Positions 1 to 5,104 of a DNA stretch of 5,398 nt are shown here, in pieces. Origin of the DNA: Clostridiales bacterium (GTDB taxonomy: Bacteria > Bacillota_A > Clostridia > Christensenellales > CAG-917); NCBI GenBank assembly GCA_031282095.1, contig JAITEJ010000021.1, positions 1 to 5,398 of the forward strand, written 5' to 3'. A model generated the notes under the pieces. It was not told the DNA's origin, did not search any database, and was given only the letters and a program-made list of their open reading frames with translations. Position numbers and translations under genes: made by a program. Each line of letters begins with the position of its first letter. Within the stretch, counting starts at the first letter, position 1.

Positions 1-207
1 GTCGTTGACCCATTGAACGTCCTGAAAGCAGGTCAGCGTATTCGTCGCGGCGTCAAAATCCGCCACTATATCATAGGAAGTGATCGTATCGTCCGATAAT
101 CCGCGTACGGACTTATTGCAGGCTGCAAACAAAAACGCGGCGCAAGCGAGAAGACAAATGATCGCCGCGCAGATGACAATATTTTTTTTACGGGCATTAT
201 GTTCCAT
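1..207 (-). CDS. Putative lipoprotein, N-terminal fragment (possibly M1-type metallopeptidase)
   Basis: The minus strand gives 69 codons from an ATG at 207-205, running off the window at position 1, so only the N-terminus is visible. A GGAGG ribosome binding site lies at 224-220, 12 bases before the ATG. The protein starts with a short charged region (MEHNARKKN), then a hydrophobic segment at residues 10-29, and Cys30 in the context LFAAC, an acceptable lipobox; Cys22 (LLAC) is an alternative. This indicates export and lipid anchoring on the outer face of the cytoplasmic membrane. After a polar linker, residues 45-69 (YDIVADFDAATNTLTC, then a strand ending QWVND) resemble the first strands of M1 aminopeptidase N-terminal domains, which often read 'Y-x-I-x-x-x-(L/F)-D-x-x-x-x-T-L-x-G ... 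N'. The lipoprotein call is well supported by the sequence. The M1 family is inferred from pattern memory only, because the HExxH zinc site would lie outside the window. It is transcribed divergently from the SDR gene. Confidence 0.75.
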   Translation of the reverse strand, partial: MEHNARKKNIVICAAIICLLACAAFLFAACNKSVRGLSDDTITSYDIVADFDAATNTLTCFQDVQWVND

Positions 208-432
208 TCTGTATTTATTCCTCCGTCTGACGTAACAATTTACGCCGTCGCCGATGATAATATGACTGAATTCGATCACGAGCGCGGCAGTATCTTAAAA
301 AACGCGGACTTTATTTTTCATGTTACGTATTTTTTCCCGGCGTTCCGCGCATGCTTAAAAATAAAGAGATTCCCGCGGCGGTCGATACTTCAACGTTTTA
401 ACCGCGGCAACATATATAAGGAGAGTTTTTAA
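208..432. promoter_or_regulatory. Divergent intergenic region between lipoprotein and SDR genes
   Basis: This 225-base gap separates the lipoprotein start (minus strand) from the SDR start (plus strand), so promoters for both genes should lie here. It holds the GGAGG of the lipoprotein gene (220-224, minus strand) and the AAGGAG of the SDR gene (418-423, plus strand). Two CCGCGGC direct repeats begin at 373 and 402. No convincing -35/-10 pair with 16-18 base spacing was found in either direction; the best -10-like element, an extended TGATAATAT at 255-263 (+), has no matching -35. The open frame across it (199-432) overlaps the lipoprotein start, has no ribosome binding site and resembles nothing, so it is not called. 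Confidence 0.5.
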
Positions 433-1224
433 ATGAGTAAAACGGCATTGATTTTCGGCGCGTCCTCCGGCATAGGAATGGAAAGCGCGAAGTTATTTTT
501 GAAAAACGGTTACACCGTTTACAATGCGGCGCGCGAGGAATGTCCAATAGGCGGCGTCGTCAGCATAGAAACCGACGTAGCAAATCTGCCGGATATTGTA
601 TACGCCGTCGGGGAAACCGTGAAAAACGAGGGTTCGCTGGACGTTTTAGTCTATTCCGCGGGCTACAGCATGGCGGCGCCTTTAGAATATGCCAAGCAAA
701 CCGATTACCGCTATTTGTTCGAGGTTAATTTTTTCGGTTTCTTGGAAGCGGTCAAGGCGGCCGCGCCGCAGATGAAAAAACAAGGCGGCGGCAGGATTGT
801 CGCCATAAGTTCCATCGGAGCGGTGCTTCCGATTCCGTTCGACGGCTTCTATTCCGCCAGCAAGGCGGCTTTAAACGCCATGGTGCGCGAATTGAACCTG
901 GAATTTCAGCCCTATAACATACGCTTAGTCAGCGTAATGCCCGGAGGTACCAAAACCGGATTTACGATGGAACGCAACGTCTATTCCGATGAAGACGCCG
1001 GTTATTATGCCGAACGCTTAAACAGCGCGGTGAGGACTTTGGCGAAAACCGAACAGCACGGCATGAATCCCGCCCGGGTGGCAAAAACCGTATACCGCGC
1101 CGCCACAAAGGATGTAAATTCCCTTATCTCCTCCGGCGGCATAAACAAGCTTTATCATATGGGCTCGCGCCTGCTTCCCTTAAACGCCACGGACGCAGGT
1201 ATAGCCTCTAAATATTTTCAATAA
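433..1224 (+). CDS. SDR-family NAD(P)-dependent oxidoreductase (classical short-chain dehydrogenase)
   Basis: A 263-residue classical short-chain dehydrogenase/reductase, the usual length for the family (about 250-280). The N-terminal Rossmann fold carries the glycine motif GASSGIG at residues 9-15. Arg34 just after the second strand suggests a preference for NADP(H), and Asp48 (TDVAN) fits the adenine-contacting position. The catalytic set is complete: Asn99 (VNFFG), Ser127 (ISSIG), Tyr140 and Lys144 (YSASK), with the family's usual 13-residue Ser-Tyr spacing. The common NNAG motif is YSAG here (74-77). PGG at 170-172 matches the conserved P-G segment after the active site. Overall it most resembles the 17-beta-hydroxysteroid-dehydrogenase-like cytoplasmic SDR group, but substrate cannot be read from sequence. 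The start is set by AAGGAG at 418-423, nine bases before ATG. An intrinsic terminator follows about 60 bases after the stop, so it appears monocistronic. No signal peptide or membrane segment is present. Confidence 0.93.
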   Translation: MSKTALIFGASSGIGMESAKLFLKNGYTVYNAAREECPIGGVVSIETDVANLPDIVYAVGETVKNEGSLDVLVYSAGYSMAAPLEYAKQTDYRYLFEVNFFGFLEAVKAAAPQMKKQGGGRIVAISSIGAVLPIPFDGFYSASKAALNAMVRELNLEFQPYNIRLVSVMPGGTKTGFTMERNVYSDEDAGYYAERLNSAVRTLAKTEQHGMNPARVAKTVYRAATKDVNSLISSGGINKLYHMGSRLLPLNATDAGIASKYFQ

Positions 1225-1284
1225 ACCGTAAATACTAAGCGGATTTCCTGCAAGCCTATATTAAAAAGTCGATTTTTAATTCTG

Positions 1285-1309
1285 AAAAACGTGTTTTTGC
1301 ACGTTTTTT
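1285..1309 (+). terminator. Intrinsic terminator after the SDR gene
   Basis: The arms AAAAACGTG (1285-1293) and CACGTTTTT (1300-1308) form a perfect 9-bp stem with a TTTTTG loop, followed by one further T. The U-rich tail is partly inside the stem, so the hairpin may work in both directions. It lies 60 bases past the SDR stop codon. An AT-only dyad, ATTAAAAA (1260-1267) with TTTTTAAT (1273-1280), sits just before it. Confidence 0.7.
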
Positions 1310-1314
1310 CACTT

Positions 1315-1338
1315 TATAAGCTAGGCAAAAAGCTTATA
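1315..1338. repeat. Inverted repeat directly abutting the parS-like site
   Basis: TATAAGCT (1315-1322) and AGCTTATA (1331-1338) are perfect complements across an 8-base spacer. No T-run follows, so it is a poor terminator. Its right arm ends at the base before the parS-like palindrome, giving terminator, hairpin and parS within 70 bases. Whether it has a function is unknown. Confidence 0.5.
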
Positions 1339-1354
1339 TGTTTCACGTGAAACT
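1339..1354. promoter_or_regulatory. parS: parS centromere-like site (ParB binding)
   Basis: TGTTTCACGTGAAACT contains a perfect 14-bp palindrome, GTTTCACGTGAAAC (1340-1353). It matches the widely conserved bacterial chromosomal parS sequence (TGTTNCACGTGAAACA) at all specified positions except the final base, which is T instead of A. ParB/Spo0J binds this sequence, loads as a CTP-dependent clamp and, with ParA and SMC, segregates the replication origin region. The site lies in non-coding DNA downstream of the SDR gene. Known parS sites cluster near oriC, so this places the window in an origin-proximal region by inference. No parA or parB gene lies in the window. Confidence 0.88.
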
Positions 1355-1608
1355 TTTCTTCAAAATATTGTTGAATGTCTGTAATTATAAGGGATTCCGT
1401 ACTTCTGACCGCACAAAAATTTTATCGATTTTCTTCGCTGCGCGCCGTCTGTTTTATTTTTACAAAGAGAGAAAAAGTATGTCTGTTCCGCGTATATCGT
1501 TTCCGTGTATGCGCGACTATATAAACCGTTGTGATAAAATCACGAACATCTACATGTGACAATATCATAAACGGTTCACAGGGGTTTCATACCTAATAGT
1601 GGTTGGCG
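1355..1608. other. AT-rich intergenic region with a possible operator dyad
   Basis: This is 254 bases with no recognisable gene. It contains GTGAT-AAA-ATCAC (1531-1543), a perfect 13-base dyad. That dyad lies inside a larger imperfect inverted repeat: AACCGTT (1524-1530) pairs with AACGGTT (1570-1576), and TGATA (1532-1536) pairs with TATCA (1563-1567). The structure ends 32 bases upstream of the -35 element of the oxidoreductase promoter, a plausible place for an activator or repressor. A 26-codon frame with a purine-rich leader starts at ATG 1479 and stops at 1559, but nothing supports it as a gene. Confidence 0.45.
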
Positions 1609-1637
1609 TTGACTTTTCCTCTTAAATATGGTAAAAT
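1609..1637 (+). promoter_or_regulatory. Sigma-70-type promoter for the OYE-like oxidoreductase
   Basis: TTGACT (-35, 1609-1614) and TAAAAT (-10, 1632-1637) are separated by exactly 17 bases. Each differs from the consensus hexamer at one position. Transcription should begin near 1644, giving a leader of about 18 bases that contains the GGGGG ribosome binding site (1651-1655). There is no room for a riboswitch or attenuator, so regulation, if any, should act at the promoter itself or through the dyad upstream. Confidence 0.8.
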
Positions 1638-1661
1638 TAAAAATATCTACGGGGGACATAA

Positions 1662-3773
1662 ATGACTTACACTCACCTCCTTTCCGAGGGAAAAATCGGC
1701 AAAATTACAATTAAAAACCGCGTGGTCATGGCGCCCATGTGTTTAGGAGTCGGTCAATTGGACGGCACTCCGTCCGAAAAAATGCTGGACTATTACGAGG
1801 CGCGCGCAAAGGGCGGCGCGGGCTTAATCATAACCGAAATCACCCGCGTGGACGACCGCACGGGAGCAAGCACTTTCGTGCAACTTGCCGCAAGCAAGGA
1901 TTGCCATACCGCGCCGCTGAGCGCTCTCGCCGAGCGCATACACCGCCACGGCGCGAAGGTTTTTGTGCAGTTGCATCATCCAGGTCGGCAAAACGTAGGG
2001 CTTATGGTAGATATGATTCCGCTTTGCACGGCGGCAGATAAAGTGACCCGCGGCAAATTTCAACGGGTTTTACTGAAAATTATGCCCGCGGCAAAGCTTT
2101 TGCTTAAACACAATTTTGTCTTGTCTTCGGTCGCTCCCTCTAAATGCCCGCCCGCATATTTCGCCGGCGGTCGCGTACGCGCTTTGAGAAAAGCGGAAAT
2201 AAAAAGGCTTATCGGAAAGTTCGTCGACGCGGCGGAACGCGTAAAAACCTCCGGATGCGACGGCGTCGAGCTTCACGCGGCGCACGGTTATCTGCTTCAG
2301 CAGTTTTTAAGCCCGTACACAAACAAGCGCGAAGACGAATACGGCGGTTGCCTGGACAACCGTCTGCGCTTCTTAACCGACATAATAGCCGGCATAAGAG
2401 AACGCTGCGGAAAGGATTTCCCGATTATAGTGAGATTGTCCGTTGACGAAATGTACCGTTATATAGGAAAAGAAAACACCGGGTATGCTCTCGAAGAAGG
2501 CGTACTCGCGGCAAAAATATTGGAGCGCGCGGGGATTGACGCGATCGACGTATCCTCGGCAGGTTACGACGCCATGAACTACTGGCTGGAACCCGTCACT
2601 TTTGACCTCGGCTGGCGTAAAAATCTTGCCGCCGCCGTTAAAAAAGCCGTTAAAATACCCGTTATCGCGGCTAATCTCATTCGTTCGCCGGAGCAAGCGG
2701 AAGAGCAGCTGGCAAGCGGCGTTCAAGACTTTGTCGCCTTGGGCAGACCTTTTCTCGCGGATCCCGAATGGGTGGACAAGGTTGCGGAGGGCAAACCCGA
2801 TTCGATAAAACGTTGTTTCATGTGTCTGCATTGCTTCGAGAGTATGCAACACAACGCATACAAGCTGACAAACGGCGGCTGCGCGGCAAATCCGGCGTTA
2901 GGCGCGGAAAGAGAGAGAGCGTCATTGGAAAAAACGGGGCAAGGCAAAACCGTGGCTATAGTCGGCGGAGGTCCCGCCGGATTAACCGCCGCGGAAATAC
3001 TCTCGGAGCGCGGCTATAATACGATTCTTTTTGAAAAGGAAAGCCGTTTGGGCGGTCAGGTGTACTTGGCTTCCCGCCCGCCCAAAAAGGACAAAACCGC
3101 ATGGTGCATTGATGATTTAGCCGCCGCCTGCCGTCGTAACGGCGCGGATATTCGCTTAAACACGCCCGCCGACAAAAAAACCTTAGCGGAGTTGTCGCCC
3201 TACGCCGTCATAATAGCTACAGGCGGCGACACTCTTCGTCCCGCATCCATAAACGGCATCGACGGCGCCAACGTAGTCTCCGCCGCCGACGTTCTTTCCG
3301 GGAAAGTCGTTTTGGAGAATAAAAAAATCGTCATCGCCGGCTCCGGCATGACGGGTTTGGAAACCGCGGAGCTGCTCGCCGGCAAAAACAAGCTTGCCGT
3401 CGCGGAAATGGCGGACACTGTAGGTCCGGGTGCATGGTTTCAACATTTAGACGACATTTTGCCTAAACTTAAATCCGCCGGCGTAAAATTTTTGACCGAC
3501 AAGCAGCTGACCTCCGTGACTGAATACGGCGTTACCCTGAAAGATACGCGGACACGGGCGGCTCAAACGCTCGCTTGCGACACGGTAATTCTGGCGTTAG
3601 GAGTCCGCCCAGAACGCAAGCTTTACGACGAATTATCCGGCAACGGCGCTTATGTTACGGAAAAAACTAACGCGGACGGAAAAATTCTCCTGTTTAAAAT
3701 AGGCGACGCCGACAAATCCGGCAACATAGCGCACGCTACCGAAACGGCATACGCGCTTTGCAAAACATTATAG
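1662..3773 (+). CDS. OYE-type NADH:flavin oxidoreductase / 2,4-dienoyl-CoA reductase-like FMN/[4Fe-4S]/FAD enzyme
   Basis: A 703-residue cytosolic redox enzyme of the family containing FadH, BaiCD/BaiH and trimethylamine dehydrogenase; these enzymes typically reduce alpha,beta-unsaturated carbonyl or enoate substrates. Residues 1-375 form the FMN TIM barrel: APM at 24-26, FVQLHHPGR at 101-109, HAAHGYL at 205-211 with the OYE-style His205/His208 pair and Tyr210 (equivalent to the FadH active-site Tyr), REDEYGG at 223-229, and GRPFLADP at 361-368. Four cysteines for a [4Fe-4S] cluster follow at 385, 388, 391 and 407. Residues 429-468 are the FAD Rossmann motif (GGGPAG, then LGGQV), and 556-570 start the NAD(P)-binding fold (AGSGMTGLETAE). 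ALGVRP (645-650) and IGDAD (680-684) are the expected late motifs. The FadH histidine in its WHExR segment has no obvious counterpart here (GYDAMNYW, 301-308), so dienoyl-CoA may not be the substrate. About 40 extra residues after Arg109 resemble a clostridial subfamily. The start is fixed by GGGGG six bases before ATG. The gene is transcribed alone from its own promoter. Confidence 0.93.
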   Translation: MTYTHLLSEGKIGKITIKNRVVMAPMCLGVGQLDGTPSEKMLDYYEARAKGGAGLIITEITRVDDRTGASTFVQLAASKDCHTAPLSALAERIHRHGAKVFVQLHHPGRQNVGLMVDMIPLCTAADKVTRGKFQRVLLKIMPAAKLLLKHNFVLSSVAPSKCPPAYFAGGRVRALRKAEIKRLIGKFVDAAERVKTSGCDGVELHAAHGYLLQQFLSPYTNKREDEYGGCLDNRLRFLTDIIAGIRERCGKDFPIIVRLSVDEMYRYIGKENTGYALEEGVLAAKILERAGIDAIDVSSAGYDAMNYWLEPVTFDLGWRKNLAAAVKKAVKIPVIAANLIRSPEQAEEQLASGVQDFVALGRPFLADPEWVDKVAEGKPDSIKRCFMCLHCFESMQHNAYKLTNGGCAANPALGAERERASLEKTGQGKTVAIVGGGPAGLTAAEILSERGYNTILFEKESRLGGQVYLASRPPKKDKTAWCIDDLAAACRRNGADIRLNTPADKKTLAELSPYAVIIATGGDTLRPASINGIDGANVVSAADVLSGKVVLENKKIVIAGSGMTGLETAELLAGKNKLAVAEMADTVGPGAWFQHLDDILPKLKSAGVKFLTDKQLTSVTEYGVTLKDTRTRAAQTLACDTVILALGVRPERKLYDELSGNGAYVTEKTNADGKILLFKIGDADKSGNIAHATETAYALCKTL

Positions 3774-3803
3774 TTAAACATCATATATGCGCATGTAAAA
3801 TAC
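3746..3803 (+). repeat. Repeat copy spanning the 3' end of the oxidoreductase gene
   Basis: GGCATACGCGCTTTG (3746-3760) recurs identically at 4073-4087. The similarity continues downstream with substitutions and one small indel through the core at 3781 (AAAA-ATT, CATCAT, ATGCG), giving a duplicated stretch of about 55-58 bases. The distance from this 15-mer to the next core is 35 bases here and 34 in the other copy, so the two are in register with the 66-base array. The last nine codons and stop of the upstream gene therefore lie within repeat-like DNA. Confidence 0.65.
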
Positions 3804-4072
3804 CCCTAATGCTATAGTTCCTTTATCGGGTTTTCACTGCCGCATATCATAATACGTATATAAAATACCAACAATTCACGCTGTCCGAGGACGCCGTACT
3901 TTGCCGTATATCATAATACGTATATAAAACACTTTCGCCAAAAGCGTAAACGCGATTTTTTTTCTCATGGCTATGCGCAATGTGTATGCAAAACCCTTTT
4001 CTCACAGACTGTAAAACAACCGTATCAGGGCGGCGCACACAAATCCAACGACTTAGCCTGCACTGCCAAAAA

Positions 4073-4127
4073 GGCATACGCGCTTTGAAAATATTGCGAT
4101 TGCGCATCATGCATGCGTGTATAAAAC
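4073..4127 (+). repeat. Second copy of the gene-end repeat segment, inside the array
   Basis: This is the partner of the stretch at 3746-3803. It carries the identical 15-mer at 4073-4087, then AAAATATT, then CATCATGCATGCG leading into the core at 4107. It is non-coding here, while the upstream copy overlaps codons of the oxidoreductase gene. Confidence 0.65.
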
Positions 4128-4334
4128 CACTATATCCGCCGCCGCAGTATTTTACAATATGCGTATTGCACGTCATGCATATGTGTATAAAACCACTGTT
4201 AACGGAGAAAAAGCGCAGACGGCTATTTACAATTGCGCGTCACGCATACGTATATAAAACGCTTTTCCGATACAGACAAGGCGGCGGTGCGGTTGACGTT
4301 GTGCGTCATACGTATGCAGGCGAAACGCCCGCGC

Positions 4335-4359
4335 AAAAATCGTCAATGCGATTTTTTTT
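4335..4359 (+). terminator. Terminator-like hairpin within the repeat array
   Basis: AAAAATCG (4335-4342) and CGATTTTT (4349-4356) form a perfect 8-bp stem with a TCAATG loop, followed by three further T residues. A degraded relative at 3940-3963 keeps GCGATTTTTTTTC but has lost the matching left arm. It could end transcripts entering the array from the oxidoreductase gene. The stem is AT-rich, so its strength is uncertain. Confidence 0.5.
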
Positions 4360-4429
4360 CAACAGTTATAAGTCATGCGTATGTAAAACGCCGGATTAAC
4401 CCGCGCAGGCGGCGGAATAACCCCGTATT

Positions 4430-4462
4430 AGCGGGTGAAACACATCTCTCGCCCGCTTTTTT
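4430..4462 (+). terminator. Intrinsic terminator just upstream of dut
   Basis: AGCGGGTGA (4430-4438) pairs with TCGCCCGCT (4449-4457), a 9-bp GC-rich stem with one G-U pair and a 10-base loop, followed by a run of six T (4457-4462). It ends 10 bases before the AAAGGAG of dut. It may stop upstream transcription, or act as a leader attenuator if the dut promoter lies upstream of it: ACCCGC at 4399-4404 is a perfect complement of GCGGGT at 4431-4436 and would compete with the terminator stem. No promoter was recognised between the terminator and dut. Confidence 0.75.
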
Positions 4463-4491
4463 GCTAAATATTAAAGGAGTACGGCATCAAC

Positions 4492-5040
4492 ATGGATATA
4501 ATCAGAGTGGCAAAATTCGACACGGTTTCCGAAGAGCGCTTCCGCGCGGACACAAAGGAAGTTTTTAAAGGTTCAGTCGCCTTTTTAGACGACGCGATCG
4601 GCGCGAATCAAGTCATTTACGATGCGTACGACAGCCTAAAATTGCCTGTGAGGGCTACAGGCGGCTCGGCGGGCTATGACTTCTTTACGCCGTTCGCGGT
4701 GACTTTGGCATCTGAAGAATCAATATCCATTCCCACGGGAATCCGCGTGAAAATCGACCCCGGTTGGGCGTTGTTTTTGTTCCCCAAAAGCGGTCTGGGC
4801 TTTAAGTATCGATTGCAACTGGACAATACGGTCGGTTTAATCGATTCCGACTACTACGGCGCAAAAAACGAAGGGCACATCATAATAAAAATAAGTAACT
4901 TGAGTTTGGAGAAAAAAGCGTTGGAGCTTAAACGCGGCGCCGCTTTCGCTCAAGGAGTATTCCTTCCTTTCGGCATAACCGCAGACGACAATGCGGACGG
5001 AGTGCGTTTAGGAGGCTTCGGTAGCACGGCGCGCGGATAA
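4492..5040 (+). CDS. dut: dUTPase (deoxyuridine 5'-triphosphate nucleotidohydrolase)
   Basis: This cytosolic enzyme hydrolyses dUTP to dUMP and pyrophosphate, keeping uracil out of DNA and supplying dUMP for thymidylate synthesis. All five motifs of the trimeric dUTPase family are present in order in the 182 residues: motif 1 AGYD (60-63), motif 2 PKSGLG (98-103), motif 3 NTVGLIDSDYYG (112-123) with the water-activating Asp118, motif 4 RGAAFAQ (148-154), and motif 5 GGFGST (174-179), the flexible phosphate-closing arm. Motif 2 has Lys99 where Arg is usual. An N-terminal extension of about 35 residues before the core (from KLPVRATGGSAG) makes it longer than the roughly 150-residue E. coli-type enzyme; such longer forms occur in Clostridia and their phages. 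The start is supported by AAAGGAG at 4473-4479, 12 bases upstream of the ATG. It stands alone between a terminator and a tandem repeat array that begins at its stop codon. A phage origin cannot be excluded, but no phage gene is nearby. Confidence 0.95.
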   Translation: MDIIRVAKFDTVSEERFRADTKEVFKGSVAFLDDAIGANQVIYDAYDSLKLPVRATGGSAGYDFFTPFAVTLASEESISIPTGIRVKIDPGWALFLFPKSGLGFKYRLQLDNTVGLIDSDYYGAKNEGHIIIKISNLSLEKKALELKRGAAFAQGVFLPFGITADDNADGVRLGGFGSTARG

Positions 5041-5104
5041 TCACCGCCGAAACTTCATCCATAACAGCGTATGCGGGTTAGAAGCGCGCAATCGGCAGTG
5101 TTGC
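5041..5104. repeat. Possible degenerate first unit of the downstream tandem array
   Basis: This stretch runs from the dut stop codon to the first clear module. Its first 25 bases end in CATAAC, as the 25-base modules do, and the following 39 bases end in a GC next to GCGTAACTCC, compared with 42 bases in a standard unit. Sequence identity elsewhere is low, so this may be a decayed edge copy or chance. Confidence 0.35.

Larger units (their letters stand above)
3781..4398. repeat. Degenerate array of about ten 66-base units with alternating pyrimidine-purine cores
   Basis: Recognisable cores begin at 3781, 3847, 3911, 3971 (degraded), 4107, 4173, 4240, 4306 and 4373. The steps are 66, 64 and 60, then a 136-base gap holding a decayed unit near 4040, then 66, 67, 66 and 67. 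The best cores read about gcgTCATGCATACGTGTATA followed by AAAC. Each holds an alternating pyrimidine-purine tract: 16 bases at 3782-3797, 4108-4123, 4174-4189 and 4241-4256, 12 at 4307-4318 and 4374-4385, and 11 at 3852-3862 and 3916-3926. DNA between cores is also related in places: 3943-3964 and 4339-4360 match at 19 of 22 bases and lie exactly 396 (6 x 66) apart. Many cores contain short palindromes (ATACGTAT, ATGCGCAT, CATACGTATG). Core positions drift in reading frame, so the open frames here (3980-4399 plus, 3847-4176 minus) are not genes. This array fills most of the gap between the oxidoreductase and dut; no RNA gene or cas gene was seen. Confidence 0.8.

Noticed and set aside
199..432. 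Plus-strand open frame of 77 codons before the SDR gene
   Set aside because: It overlaps the lipoprotein start on the other strand, lacks a ribosome binding site, and its composition and translation look non-coding.
1479..1559. 26-residue small open frame with a purine-rich AGAGAG leader
   Set aside because: No recognisable signal, no strong ribosome binding site, and it overlaps the putative operator dyad; there is nothing beyond an ATG to support it.
433..3773. SDR and OYE-like genes as one steroid or bile-acid operon
   Set aside because: Although Bai pathways use both enzyme types, here a terminator, a parS site and a separate promoter lie between the genes, and neither sequence gives a substrate.
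3802..3834. Terminator directly after the oxidoreductase gene (ACCC...GGGT then TTTC)
   Set aside because: The stem is interrupted by unpaired bases and the T-run is short; it is too weak to call.
4166..4191. Promoter in each array unit (TTGCRC then TATAAA)
   Set aside because: The spacing is 14 bases in the clear units, too short for sigma-70 promoters, and the -35-like hexamer is weak.
3781..4398. CRISPR array: period near 66 bases, and on the minus strand the core begins GTTTTATA, like some CRISPR repeats
   Set aside because: The repeats differ strongly from each other, the inter-core DNA is itself partly shared between units (3943-3964 against 4339-4360, and the 15-mer pair), and no cas gene is visible. 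A very old decayed array is not excluded but is unsupported.
3980..4399. Protein-coding open frame of 139 codons through the first array, with an overlapping frame at 4233-4568 and one on the minus strand (3847-4176)
   Set aside because: Repeat cores fall in all three frames as the spacing drifts between 64 and 67, no ribosome binding site is placed well, and the translations resemble no family.
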